From positions 1 to 64,000 of the forward strand of contig DSBV01000041.1 in assembly GCA_011045955.1 (NCBI GenBank): a stretch of DNA of 64,000 bases. The letters are read 5' to 3'. Below, piece after piece: positions 1 to 8,728 of the stretch (position 1 is the stretch's first letter; each line of letters begins with the position of its first letter). This DNA comes from Bacteroidales bacterium (lineage in GTDB: Bacteria; Bacteroidota; Bacteroidia; Bacteroidales; Tenuifilaceae). Position numbers and translations under genes: made by a program. The notes below the pieces were generated by a model, which worked only from the letters and a program-made list of their open reading frames with translations, was not told the DNA's origin and did no database searches.

Positions 1-555
1 ATATAGAGCTTATTTCCATTCAGCGGAAGAGAGCGGGATTTTTTCCCCTCTCTTTGCTGAAAAAATATTGATGTCATCCTCACCGAAAGTTGCATTTATT
101 GGTTGAATTTAGGAATTAATTTATCCCGCGAAAAAAAAAATGAAAGTTGAAAATATGTCGATAATTATCTATATTAGCACCAAATATTTCCCTACTCGAT
201 GCGCAGGGCAAGAATTTATCTGGCAATAGTAGCGTATTTCACCCTTGTAAAGCGATTTTTAAGCAAACCGCTCCATGGGTTTGTTAAGCGCATCAGGCAG
301 AAACTTGGCATTTTTTCAAACTCAAACAGTCCAAAAGGGAATAGAATTCTACCAGCCGGTTTTGAATTTTTCTATTGCGGCGGAAGCCATCTCAACCTTG
401 GCCTTGAACAAGGCTTTTTAAATCAGTACCTAAGAAATTGATTCTTACTGTTAAGTAATTGACAGGCAGGCATTCTTCATTCTGTCATTAAACTATTGTT
501 TAAAACAAACGATTAATTCTGAGCAAATCTATTACTAACCTAAACAATGTGAAGT
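1..555. other. Gap upstream of the FadL gene, with one hairpin
   Basis: No convincing gene lies here. Bases 21-59 can fold into an imperfect hairpin (GAGAG at 29-33 with CTCTC at 48-52, extended by GGGA/TCCC around a T loop). It has no clear U-tract, so calling it the terminator of a gene off the left edge would be a guess. An 80-codon open frame at 199-441 has no recognisable domain or good ribosome site and is not called. Confidence 0.4.
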
Positions 556-2142
556 ATGAGAAAACAGCTATTAACCATTATTGCAACCGGTTTAACCACC
601 ATGGTTATGGCCGGTGGTATTGTAACCAACACAAACCAGAGTGCATCGTATGTGCGAATGCCTGCACAGGATGCCACATTGGGTATAGATGCAGCATACT
701 TTAACCCGGCAGGGTTGGCTTTTATGGCCGATGGCTTTTATGTATCGATTAACAATCAGTACATAATCCAAACCAGGGAAATTACCAGCACATTCCCAGG
801 TATGAACCGTACAAAGTTTGAGGGTGGTGTTACCGCACCTCTTTTCCCAGGTTTTTACATGGTGTTGAAAAAAGAAAAAGTTGCTTTTTCGCTGGGCATA
901 AATCCAATTGGTGGAGGTGGAAGCGCAATGTTCAAAAACGGACTTCCTTCGTTTGAGCAGCAAGTTGCGGTTCTTCCTTCATTGCTCACAGATGCAGGGA
1001 TAGCAACCACAGCTTACGAGTTTAGTTCACAGTTTGAGGGCCGTTCGCTTATGTGGGGACTTCAAGCTAACGGATCTTATGCTATTAATGATGTGATTTC
1101 GTTTAGCGTGGGTATTCGGTATGTTATAGCCCAAAACTTTTATACTGGATATATAAAAGATATTCGCATAAACCCTCAGCATCCCCTAAACCCTGCAGGC
1201 GCAGGACAAATGACATCCGCACCTGAATTCTTTGGTATCCTTTCAACTGTTGCAACTAATGCTGCAAATAGTTTAACTCTTTTAGTTGAGGGTGGAGGTG
1301 GTGAACTCACTCTCGGTCAAGCCGTATCGCAAAACCACTTAACTGAAGAACAAGCCACACAACTGGCTGCTGGCTTGGGTGTTCCCGATTACACAACTTA
1401 CCCCGCTACAATATCACAAATCCAAACCGCTTACCAAACCAATGCTGCTACCATGGCAGCCTACTCTGCCATGACTTCCAATAAGGAGGTAGATGTTGAG
1501 CAGAATGGTTTTGGTTTAGCTCCTATTATTGGGGTTAATGTAAAGGTTAACGACCGACTAAACATTGGTTTTAAATATGAGCACAAAGCCAGTTTGAATG
1601 TTAAAAATAAAACCAAGAAGGATGATGCCAAGCTTTATCCCGACGGGGTATCGTACCCAAATGACATGCCAACAACCCTTTCATTAGGGGTTAGCTATAA
1701 GGCCACCCACAAATTAGGAGTTAGCGCTGGTGCTCACTACTACATCGACAAAACAGCGGCATATGGTAAAATTAAATCGCTTGATGACAATGGATTCCCT
1801 ACATTCTATGAAAACAAGGAGGTTATTGATAACAACTTCCTTGAAATTGCTCTTGGCTTTGAATACGAACTCACCGATAAAATTTTGCTTAGCACCGGTT
1901 ACCTGAGAACCCAGTCGGGCGTTAACATGAAATACCATAGCGACTTAAGTCATAGCCTTTCTACAAATACCGTTGGCCTGGGTGGTCGCTATCAAGTTTC
2001 TGATAAAATTGGGGTAAATATCGGGTTTATGAAATCATTCTACCTGATGCAAACTAAACCCTTTGACATCCCAGTTGTATATGACGAAACCTACAAGCGT
2101 TCAACAACTGTATTTGCTTTAGGCGTTGATTTGAAATTCTAG
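556..2142 (+). CDS. OmpP1/FadL-family outer membrane protein
   Basis: Predicted outer-membrane beta-barrel of the FadL/TodX/OmpP1 family, which moves hydrophobic compounds such as long-chain fatty acids across the outer membrane. The 528-residue product begins with a signal peptide (about residues 1-20, ending near MVMAG). The mature N-terminus carries the family motif FNPAG about 50 residues in, preceded by an alanine/aspartate stretch. The rest alternates short hydrophobic strands with glycine- and asparagine-rich turns and ends in a strand closing with Phe, as expected for a BAM substrate. The length is slightly above the usual 400-480. The gene is monocistronic, with a strong terminator just downstream. 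The substrate cannot be read from sequence. A second family member starts at the right edge of the window. Confidence 0.9.
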   Translation: MRKQLLTIIATGLTTMVMAGGIVTNTNQSASYVRMPAQDATLGIDAAYFNPAGLAFMADGFYVSINNQYIIQTREITSTFPGMNRTKFEGGVTAPLFPGFYMVLKKEKVAFSLGINPIGGGGSAMFKNGLPSFEQQVAVLPSLLTDAGIATTAYEFSSQFEGRSLMWGLQANGSYAINDVISFSVGIRYVIAQNFYTGYIKDIRINPQHPLNPAGAGQMTSAPEFFGILSTVATNAANSLTLLVEGGGGELTLGQAVSQNHLTEEQATQLAAGLGVPDYTTYPATISQIQTAYQTNAATMAAYSAMTSNKEVDVEQNGFGLAPIIGVNVKVNDRLNIGFKYEHKASLNVKNKTKKDDAKLYPDGVSYPNDMPTTLSLGVSYKATHKLGVSAGAHYYIDKTAAYGKIKSLDDNGFPTFYENKEVIDNNFLEIALGFEYELTDKILLSTGYLRTQSGVNMKYHSDLSHSLSTNTVGLGGRYQVSDKIGVNIGFMKSFYLMQTKPFDIPVVYDETYKRSTTVFALGVDLKF

Positions 2143-2155
2143 TTTTTTCGTATCT

Positions 2156-2194
2156 TAGTAGGGGCTGGTAATTTCCAGTCCCCTACTATTTTTT
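2156..2194 (+). terminator. Rho-independent terminator after the FadL gene
   Basis: TAGTAGGGGCTGG at 2156-2168 pairs with CCAG(T)CCCCTACTA at 2175-2188 through a 6-base loop with a single bulged T, followed by a T-run at 2189-2194. It lies 14 bases after the FadL stop codon and only 8 bases before the next start, so it separates the two genes. Confidence 0.85.
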
Positions 2195-2201
2195 AAGCAA
2201 A

Positions 2202-2903
2202 ATGAAAAAAATTGTTACACTTCTACTTCTTCTTTTTATATTTCAAATAAACCACGCTCAGGTAATTATTAAAAAACCCTTTGCAGCGGAGCTCTCGCAC
2301 CCGGAACTTACCATTGATCAAATTGCTATTTTCCCTGACTCAACGGTAGTGAGCCTAACGGTAGTGAATAATGCCGATAGCAATGGTTGGTTTTGTGCCG
2401 ATAAGAATATCTTTATGGAAAACCTGAATACCCGCCAACGGTATTACAGGATAGACACACATGGCATTCCAACATGTCCTGCAACCCATAACTTTAGCCG
2501 TAAGGGCGAAACCCTTTCATTTAAACTTATTTTTCCTCCAATCCCCAAAAACCTTAACAGTATCAACCTTATGGAGGATTGCAATATGGCCTGTTTCTTT
2601 TTTAAGGGCGTAATACTGAGCAATAAGCTAAACTCCGATATAAGGTTATTCAACCTGGGAATGGAGTTCTATGCCAAAAATGAAATTGCACAAGCAGTTG
2701 AATGTTTCACCAGGGTTGTTGAGGACATACCTGCTAATCCTACCCATGTTTATGGATATGCCTACTACCATTTAGTTATGATTTACAATAATAAAGGCGA
2801 TAAACTCACTGCTGGTTTTTGGTTAAACCAGCTAAAAACATCAACTCTTCCGAACAAGGACTACTTTGTCCGAATGGTTAAGCGCGATACGGGAATGGAA
2901 TAA
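2202..2903 (+). CDS. Hypothetical exported protein with TPR-like C-terminus
   Basis: 233 residues, no named family recognised. An N-terminal signal peptide (residues 1-20, hydrophobic LLLLLFIF core, cleavage after ...NHAQ) indicates export. Residues 25-150 look like a beta-rich domain with several Cys and Asn residues. Residues 150-230 contain helical pairs (FNLGMEFYAKNEIAQAVECF, then a HVYGYAYYHL helix) typical of tetratricopeptide repeats, which usually mediate protein contacts. It starts just after the FadL terminator and faces the epimerase gene convergently. The role is unknown. Confidence 0.8.
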   Translation: MKKIVTLLLLLFIFQINHAQVIIKKPFAAELSHPELTIDQIAIFPDSTVVSLTVVNNADSNGWFCADKNIFMENLNTRQRYYRIDTHGIPTCPATHNFSRKGETLSFKLIFPPIPKNLNSINLMEDCNMACFFFKGVILSNKLNSDIRLFNLGMEFYAKNEIAQAVECFTRVVEDIPANPTHVYGYAYYHLVMIYNNKGDKLTAGFWLNQLKTSTLPNKDYFVRMVKRDTGME

Positions 2904-2904
2904 A

Positions 2905-2930
2905 AAAAGGCGGCTCAATGCCTCTTTTTC
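2905..2930. terminator. Probable bidirectional terminator between convergent genes
   Basis: A-run, AGGC (2908-2911), short loop, GCCT (2920-2923) and CTTTTT form a small A/T-flanked hairpin between two convergent genes. The stem is short, so the call rests partly on position. Confidence 0.5.
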
Positions 2931-2947
2931 AAAAATTATAGTTACTT

Positions 2948-3913
2948 CTACTTTTTTATCACGCCTGCTTTATACTTTTCGCCAATCACCTTAAGCATAT
3001 CGTCGGTCATGGTTTCCAGGTTCCACTTGGAGTTCCATCCCCATTCCTCACGGGCGCAGCTATCGTCCATGTAGTTTGGCCAGCTATCGGCAATGGCTTT
3101 TTTAATAGGGTCGATGGTGTACTCCATGGTGAAAACGGGAATGCGTTTCTTAATGGCAGCGAAGATTTGTGAGGGTTCAAAGCTCATTGCTGTAACGTTG
3201 AAGCTGTTTCGGTGTTTAAGCTTTGATGGGTCGGCTTCCATGAGCTGTACGCAAGCATCGAGTGCGTCGGGCATATACATCATATCGAGGTAAGTGCCTT
3301 CGGGTAATGGGCAAACGTAATGTTTTTGCTGCACAGCACCATAGTAAATTTCCACAGCGTAATCGGTAGTTCCACCACCAGGCAGGGTTACGTTAGAGAT
3401 AATTCCAGGGAAGCGAACGCTACGCGTGTCAACACCGTATTTCAGAAAGTAATAATCGCTAAGCATTTCGCCGGTAACCTTACAAATACCATAAATAGTG
3501 GTTGGGCGCATTATGGTATCCTGGGGTGTATTATCCTTGGGCGAAGTTGGCCCAAAGGCACCAATAGAGCTTGGAGTAAACACTGCGCAGTTGTTTTCAC
3601 GTGCAATTTCGAGGGAGTTCATTAGTGCGCCTATGTTTATCTTCCATGCCAACTGAGGATTCTTTTCACCGGTAGCCGAAAGCAGGGCAACCATATTAAA
3701 AATGGTGTCAATCCTATACTTTTTTACTATTTCGGCAAATTTTTGGGCATCGAGTGCATCGAGTACTTCGAATGGGCCGTTCTGAAAGCGATGAGCGCAA
3801 TTTGTATTGATGTCGGAAGCCACCACGTTATTTACACCGTATATCTTTTGAAGATGTGGCACCAACTCTGAGCCTATTTGTCCGCCGGCACCAACAATCA
3901 ATATATTCTTCAT
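2948..3913 (-). CDS. NAD-dependent epimerase/dehydratase, L-threonine 3-dehydrogenase-like
   Basis: Extended short-chain dehydrogenase of 321 residues. The Rossmann motif VGAGGQIG lies at the N-terminus and the catalytic YGICK (YxxxK) near residue 147. The family includes UDP-sugar epimerases and the epimerase-type L-threonine 3-dehydrogenases common in Bacteroidetes. The overall pattern (FNMVALLSATGEKNP, PTTIYGICK, RFPG) matches the latter, which oxidise threonine to 2-amino-3-oxobutyrate. The start chosen is the ATG at 3913, because the glycine-rich motif follows at once; 14 upstream in-frame codons look non-native. The exact substrate is inferred from family resemblance. It is the last gene before the tRNA on this strand. 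Confidence 0.85.
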   Translation of the reverse strand: MKNILIVGAGGQIGSELVPHLQKIYGVNNVVASDINTNCAHRFQNGPFEVLDALDAQKFAEIVKKYRIDTIFNMVALLSATGEKNPQLAWKINIGALMNSLEIARENNCAVFTPSSIGAFGPTSPKDNTPQDTIMRPTTIYGICKVTGEMLSDYYFLKYGVDTRSVRFPGIISNVTLPGGGTTDYAVEIYYGAVQQKHYVCPLPEGTYLDMMYMPDALDACVQLMEADPSKLKHRNSFNVTAMSFEPSQIFAAIKKRIPVFTMEYTIDPIKKAIADSWPNYMDDSCAREEWGWNSKWNLETMTDDMLKVIGEKYKAGVIKK

Positions 3914-4036
3914 GTTGTTATGTTTAAACGATGTTGAACTTATGATTTTTCGCAAATGTATATCATTTGCTTAACACTTCAAACCCAAACGCGCTGTTTA
4001 AATTTATATTTTTAAGTAGATTTTTAGAGTAGGAAA

Positions 4037-4060
4037 TAAAAAAACCGCCTTGCAGCGGTT
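4037..4060 (-). terminator. Terminator of the tRNA gene
   Basis: On the minus strand AACCGC (4060-4055) pairs with GCGGTT (4048-4043) around a 6-base loop, followed by an unbroken T-run to 4038. It starts 3 bases after the mature tRNA end. Confidence 0.85.
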
Positions 4061-4062
4061 TG

Positions 4063-4136
4063 TGGGCCCAGCTGGGCTCGAACCAGCGACCCTCTGATTA
4101 TGAGTCAGATGCTCTAACCTGCTGAGCTATGGGCCC
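4063..4136 (-). tRNA. tRNA with CAT anticodon (Met, or Ile2 if lysidine-modified)
   Basis: A 74-nt cloverleaf: acceptor GGGCCC/GGGCCC, D arm with AGCTCAG...GGTTAGAGC, anticodon stem TCTGA/TCAGA closing the loop CTCATAA (anticodon CAT), and T arm with GGTTCGAGCC. The 3' CCA is not encoded (ACA follows the acceptor stem), so CCA must be added after transcription. CAT-anticodon tRNAs can be elongator Met or the AUA-reading Ile2 after TilS modification. I cannot separate these by eye. Initiator tRNA is unlikely because the anticodon stem lacks the run of three G-C pairs. Confidence 0.93.
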
Positions 4137-4171
4137 AAAAAAACAGTTTTTTCTGTTTTTATTTTGGTTTG

Positions 4172-4203
4172 CAAAATTACATATTTGCATTTGAATTTTC
4201 AAA
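4172..4203 (-). promoter_or_regulatory. Bacteroidetes-type promoter of the tRNA gene
   Basis: Minus-strand TTTG (4203-4200), a 20-base spacer, then TAATTTTG (4179-4172) matches the housekeeping consensus TTTG-N19/20-TAnnTTTG in both boxes. It sits about 36 bases upstream of the mature tRNA 5' end. Confidence 0.75.
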
Positions 4204-4242
4204 TAGGGAGTACAAAAAATATTGACCACTAACAGCAACACG

Positions 4243-4902
4243 ATGCCTGACAAGCTGATTATCAAAAATATAATACTTGACTTAGGTGGTGTAGTTCTTG
4301 ATATAGATTACAACCTTACCCTAAAAGCCTTTGAAAAGCATGGCTTAACATTGAACGATAATAGTACATTTACTGGAAGCAATGAACTTTTTAACCAGTT
4401 CGACTGTGGTTTAATTAACCCTGATACCTTTAGGCAGGAATTCAACCATAGGTTTGGGGTTACTCTGAGCCCCAAGGAGTTTGATAATGCATGGAATGCC
4501 TTACTGCTGAACTGGGATACTGAAAGACTAAGCCTTATTGAACAATTAAAAAAGAATTACAGGGTATACCTACTAAGTAATACAAACGTTGTACACTTTA
4601 ATTGCTATAACCAGCTACTTGTGGAGGAAACAGGTAAAGAGTTAAAGGAATACTTCCATAGGGCGCACCTTTCCTTTGAAATGGGTATCAGAAAACCACA
4701 AGTTGAAATCTTTCGGCGTGTGTTAAGCGAGAACGGATTAATACCCTCAGAAACGCTTTTTGTTGACGATACCCATGAGCACATAACTGCGGCCAAAATG
4801 TTAGGGATACAGACAATCCACCTCGAGGGCGGCAATCGGAACCAGCCGCTTGTTAAGGCGCTTAAGGGGTTTGTTTGGCAAAAGGGCAAGGATAAAGGAT
4901 AA
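4243..4902 (+). CDS. HAD-superfamily hydrolase (YihX-like phosphatase)
   Basis: 219-residue haloacid-dehalogenase-type phosphatase, probably acting on a small phosphorylated metabolite. Motif I is DLGGVVLDID near the N-terminus, motif II LLSNTN in the middle, motif III the Lys of RKPQ, and motif IV FVDDTHEHI near the C-terminus. DLGGV and the overall length resemble the YihX/sugar-phosphatase subgroup. I start at the ATG at 4243; an in-frame TTG at 4222 would add seven residues. The C-terminus (QKGKDKG) and the stop codon are encoded inside a 7-bp tandem repeat (4888-4925), so the native tail was probably replaced by repeat sequence. Substrate unknown. Confidence 0.85.
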   Translation: MPDKLIIKNIILDLGGVVLDIDYNLTLKAFEKHGLTLNDNSTFTGSNELFNQFDCGLINPDTFRQEFNHRFGVTLSPKEFDNAWNALLLNWDTERLSLIEQLKKNYRVYLLSNTNVVHFNCYNQLLVEETGKELKEYFHRAHLSFEMGIRKPQVEIFRRVLSENGLIPSETLFVDDTHEHITAAKMLGIQTIHLEGGNRNQPLVKALKGFVWQKGKDKG

Positions 4903-4925
4903 AGGTTAAAGGATAAAGGATAAAG
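4888..4925 (+). repeat. Heptamer tandem repeat (AAGGATA)n overlapping a gene end
   Basis: Five consecutive 7-bp units (AAGGATA, AAGGATA, AAGGTTA, AAGGATA, AAGGATA) plus AAG. The HAD stop codon (4900-4902) falls inside the second unit. Two more units and a variant recur at 5275-5295. Confidence 0.9.
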
Positions 4926-5522
4926 TGGGATTTCAGATTCATTTTTTATCCCGGGTCATTCTTTTACGAACAAAGAGTTACGAACAACGACCAGCATTAC
5001 CAGCCCCGTAGGGGCATAATATTTATAGCAAGGATAATCCCAGGTGAGCAGCGATGCATTGCATAGGCCAAAGAGCAAGAGCGAAACCTTGCATTGCAAT
5101 AGGAAAGCATTACAAAAAGCGATTACCGGTTAACGACTCATATTGGGTAGAAGGGTTGAAGGTACAAAGCGATACTTCGGCGGACCTCAGCATAACAAAG
5201 TGAATGGAATGCCGTGGGTCTTGTCATTCCGAGTCCCTATAATTCAGGATAAACTATGCTGAGGAATCTTATCAAAGGATAAAGGATAAAGAGTAAAGAG
5301 CCTATCCCGTGAAGCGGGATTCAATATTAAATGGGATTTCTTTTACCACCAATCGTCAACTATCAACTTCGCCTGTCATTACCAGTATCTGCAAGGAATC
5401 TCATTAACTGGTAAAGAATAAAGGATGAGGTGTTTGGTTGGTTTTTAATCAGTGTGTATCATTACAATCAGGGTTACTTGTGTTCCATTCCAAACGCCAA
5501 ACACCAACAACCTAAAGCAAAA
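4926..5522. repeat. Intergenic repeat island
   Basis: No gene is supported in about 600 bases. The stretch holds several short repeat motifs: ACGAACA heptamers (4966, 4980), a palindrome GCCCCGTAGGGGC (5003-5015), ACCGGTTAACGACTCA (5125-5140, related to elements near 18.9 and 40.8 kb), a TCATTCCGAG...CTGAGGAATCT segment (about 5224-5269), and AAGGATA heptamers (5275-5295). Such mosaics are common in intergenic DNA of this phylum. No transposase or RNA gene is visible. Confidence 0.7.
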
Positions 5523-8318
5523 CTACTCCAACTTGGCTGCTTCGGCTTTAGCTTTAGCTTTAGCAATTACCGCATTGGCTTTTTTGTCGGCTTCGGCAAT
5601 TACCTTTTGGGCAGCAGCCTCGCCGTTCTGACGTATCTTTTTAGCAGCCTCCTTTGCTGCTCGCTCGGCAATTGGGCCTTTCTTTTTACCTTCCTCTTCG
5701 GTCTTTTTGGCTTGAGCTTCAGCCTCATCTCTTATTTGTTGGGCGCGGATGGCAGCTTCGGCTCTTATGTGTTCGGCCTCCTTCTCGGCGTCGGCAATGA
5801 GTTTATCGGCTTCGGCTTTGGCTTTCTGACGGGCTTCAACCTTTGCTTCATCAACCTTTTCCTTGATAGCCTCCTTGGCAGTTTCCTTGGCCGAAGTTGA
5901 GGGTTCTGCAGAACCTCCACCGGTATCGATTTGTATATCGGGTTTAGAATAAGTACCTAAAATCTTAAGGTTTACATCGATAGTTGGGGGCAATTTTGCT
6001 CCGTACTTACCCAGCAAATCGTTGGCAAGGTTAGCCACCCCGCCTAAGTACGACGAGGGAACCGAAACTTTTGCCTTGAAGTTAAGGGATTGGTCAATTC
6101 CCATATCGCCACCAAAATTCATTTTGGCCTCGGCAATTTTGGTATCGAACGGTTCAATGTAAATCCTTCCGTTCTTTATACTGAAGCTAACATTCACATC
6201 TTTAAGGCTTGGATTGCGGAACTCTTCCTTTTTTATATAATCGGCTAACTTGGCAAATACCTTAGAGTTACTAACCCCAATATTTTTTGACTGCAACTTA
6301 CCGTAAGCATTGATGCTATTCAAAACAGGCGACATTGTGGTATCGAACACGGAGTTGAATTTAAGTTGTGTCGATACTTTTCCTGTCATGTCCTTAACCG
6401 CAGGCGCCATTTTCTGAATCGTTGTGAACGATTTGAAAGCCGTGGGTATATCAATGTTTCGCATGTCAAAATCAAAATTAACCACTGGTGCCTTTACATC
6501 CCTTGGGTCATAGGTACCCGACATACGAACATTACCCTGTAGCATATTCATCGATAGGTTCTTTAGGTCGGCTACACCCCTGGAGAGAACTACATTCCCC
6601 GCAAGGTTTTCGATATCTAGCTTATCGTAAGCTATCTTTTTCATATCAACCTTGGTTGTAAAGTTTATATTTTTAGGTAATTCAATAACGCTAAGGGCTG
6701 TGGTATCGGTAGTTTCCTCCACAGGGGTACTCTCGCCGGTGAGCAACTCATTTACATCGAGCAGGTTTGAGTAAACGCTCAGATTTCCTGATAGGGTTTC
6801 ATCCTTAAAAACGTAAGGAATAAAATTTTCCAACCGACCGTTCATGCGTATATCGCTCGAAGCAATTGCCATGTCAAAGTTTGCAAGGTTCACAAATCGT
6901 GGTGTGAAATTTAGGGTGATGTCGTTTATTTTCAACTCGGCGGGCACATCGGGCGATTTGAATTTAAAGTTCGAAAGCTTAAACTGGCCATCGGCCTTAA
7001 AGCGCTCATACTGCTCCTTCTCTATAAACGAGAGTTTCCCGCCAAAATCGAGGTTCGACTCCAGCAATCCTTCCATATATGTGCTATCCATAGGGATTGC
7101 GTCCGCAAGGGTAGCAAAATCAATTTTACCGGTGATGTTACCATCAACCTGCATATCGCTGATTGGGGTTGCCACACGCATGCGCATGCTGAATGGGCTT
7201 CCGCCTAGGTTCAAGGCAAACCTATCAACATTCACCGATGTATTATCCATGTTTTGGCCATCGAACCAAATCTTTGTGCTGATATTGACATCGGTTACCG
7301 ATTTGGGCAAATCCGGATATTTAAACATGCCGTTATCAACGGTTAAGGCAATAAATGCGTTGGGCATTTGGGTGTCGTTATAAATACCACGAACGTACCC
7401 TTCAATGCCAAATTTTCCCGTTGCCAGTATGTTCTGGAAATCGTTCATGTAAACTGCTGGTATCATTGAGAGCAAGGCCTTGAAATCGGTCGATGGGGTT
7501 TTAAAGTTTAGGTTGATGTCGATGTCATTGTTGGGCATACGAAATGAACCATCAAAAAGGAGTTTTAGCTGATTAATGGTAAAGCTATTCTCCTTAAAGG
7601 TGTAGTAGCTACTATCGAGGTTTGCGCCGATTTTGGCATCGAAACCAACACTTGCATTTTTTAAATACCGGATTCCATCCATCCAGAAGTTGAGCGATTC
7701 AATGCTCGACCGCAAATTCAGGTCAGTTTGGCTCATGCCCATATTACCCGAAAGGGTTAGGTTAAGGTTTTGAATGGTAGCCTTCATGTTCGACGAATCG
7801 TCGATATAGGCAATACTGGCATTACGAATCTCAAACTTTTTGAGTGCAACCTTGGTGTAAACCGTTGTGGTTGCCAGTGTATCTTCCATTTCAGTTTCTG
7901 GGGTCTCGGAGGGCTTCATTATATCCCAGTTAACACGACCATCGGGCAGAACACGCGCTTTCAGCTTTGCTCCATCTAGCAATATCGATTTAACTTCAAT
8001 GGTGGTCATATCAATAACACTCCAGAGGTTAACCTTTACGCCAAACTCGTTGAACGCCACAAGGGTGTCGTTGGCAAAGCTATCGATTCCCACAACGGAT
8101 AATCCCCTCATACCCACGTAAAGGTTAGGGAAGCCTTTTATAAGCGATACCTGAAAATCGGTAAAATCGACTTTAGCATTTAGCATGCTATTTGCCTCTT
8201 TCTTGGCAACTTTCATAAGTTGAGGCTTAAAAACTATTGGTAGCACTATTGCTGCCACAACTATAAGGGCAACTATAGCAGCCACAACTTTTAGGGCGAT
8301 GCTGAGAACTTTATTCAT
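5523..8318 (-). CDS. AsmA-family protein with Ala/Lys/Glu-rich C-terminal tail
   Basis: 931-residue member of the AsmA/TamB-like group, thought to form long beta-groove proteins in the envelope that influence outer-membrane assembly or lipid transport. A single N-terminal membrane helix (about residues 8-30, VALIVVAAIVLPIVF) anchors it. Residues 30-800 are beta-rich with the repeated amphipathic strands typical of the family, and the AsmA C-terminal signature region lies around 600-790. The last 130 or so residues are quite different: alanine, lysine and glutamate dominate in a predicted continuous charged helix (AKEAIKEKVDEAKVEARQK and similar), like the middle of TolA. A TAnnTTTG-like box lies upstream on the minus strand (8372-8365). 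Monocistronic. Confidence 0.88.
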   Translation of the reverse strand: MNKVLSIALKVVAAIVALIVVAAIVLPIVFKPQLMKVAKKEANSMLNAKVDFTDFQVSLIKGFPNLYVGMRGLSVVGIDSFANDTLVAFNEFGVKVNLWSVIDMTTIEVKSILLDGAKLKARVLPDGRVNWDIMKPSETPETEMEDTLATTTVYTKVALKKFEIRNASIAYIDDSSNMKATIQNLNLTLSGNMGMSQTDLNLRSSIESLNFWMDGIRYLKNASVGFDAKIGANLDSSYYTFKENSFTINQLKLLFDGSFRMPNNDIDINLNFKTPSTDFKALLSMIPAVYMNDFQNILATGKFGIEGYVRGIYNDTQMPNAFIALTVDNGMFKYPDLPKSVTDVNISTKIWFDGQNMDNTSVNVDRFALNLGGSPFSMRMRVATPISDMQVDGNITGKIDFATLADAIPMDSTYMEGLLESNLDFGGKLSFIEKEQYERFKADGQFKLSNFKFKSPDVPAELKINDITLNFTPRFVNLANFDMAIASSDIRMNGRLENFIPYVFKDETLSGNLSVYSNLLDVNELLTGESTPVEETTDTTALSVIELPKNINFTTKVDMKKIAYDKLDIENLAGNVVLSRGVADLKNLSMNMLQGNVRMSGTYDPRDVKAPVVNFDFDMRNIDIPTAFKSFTTIQKMAPAVKDMTGKVSTQLKFNSVFDTTMSPVLNSINAYGKLQSKNIGVSNSKVFAKLADYIKKEEFRNPSLKDVNVSFSIKNGRIYIEPFDTKIAEAKMNFGGDMGIDQSLNFKAKVSVPSSYLGGVANLANDLLGKYGAKLPPTIDVNLKILGTYSKPDIQIDTGGGSAEPSTSAKETAKEAIKEKVDEAKVEARQKAKAEADKLIADAEKEAEHIRAEAAIRAQQIRDEAEAQAKKTEEEGKKKGPIAERAAKEAAKKIRQNGEAAAQKVIAEADKKANAVIAKAKAKAEAAKLE

Positions 8319-8481
8319 AGCATTATCTTTTTAAACTATTGTTTTCAAACTTTATCGTGCATTACAAAATTAGTGAAACAAATGGTAAGGCGGTAGATTT
8401 TTTATTATTCTTAACAGATCAATAGCTTGAACAAACATACCAACCAAATGTTATAGTCATGCTTGAATTGAAAAAAAAGTT

Positions 8482-8489
8482 TAAATTTG
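8482..8489 (+). promoter_or_regulatory. Candidate promoter -7 box for the cytochrome bd operon
   Basis: TAAATTTG fits the TAnnTTTG -7 consensus and lies 15 bases before the DUF4492 start. No good TTTG box is present at 19-21 bases upstream, so only one half of the promoter is supported. Confidence 0.45.
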
Positions 8490-8504
8490 CTATATAATAA
8501 TGTC

Positions 8505-8720
8505 ATGAACATACTCAAAAGGATATTTCGATTCTATTACGAGGGTTTTAAGAGCATGACCATTGGGAAAACCCTTTGGATAATAATCCTTATCAAACTC
8601 TTTGTAATGTTTGCCGTACTCAAGGTCTTCTTTTTCCCTAACATCCTTAAACGTAACTTTAAAACCGATGAGGAACGCAGTAATTATGTGATTGAACAGC
8701 TTACAACCAAACCTAAATAG
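8505..8720 (+). CDS. DUF4492 small membrane protein, first gene of the cyd operon
   Basis: A 71-residue protein with one transmembrane helix (about residues 22-44, TLWIIILIKLFVMFAVLKV) after an amphipathic, basic N-terminus and before a charged tail. It matches DUF4492, a short family usually found directly before cydA in Bacteroidetes. The 8-base gap to cydA implies cotranscription. The function is not established; by position it may help assemble or stabilise cytochrome bd. The ATG at 8505 gives the usual length, while an in-frame TTG at 8487 would add six residues. Confidence 0.85.
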   Translation: MNILKRIFRFYYEGFKSMTIGKTLWIIILIKLFVMFAVLKVFFFPNILKRNFKTDEERSNYVIEQLTTKPK

Positions 8721-8728
8721 TAAAACGC

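Noticed and set aside
199-441. 80-codon plus-strand open frame near the left edge
   Set aside because: No recognisable domain, poor ribosome site and mixed composition; it looks like chance in a non-coding gap.
5430-5900. 156-codon plus-strand frame opposite the AsmA tail
   Set aside because: Its Phe/Leu/Gly composition is the antisense of the Ala/Lys/Glu tail; it is a shadow of the real gene.
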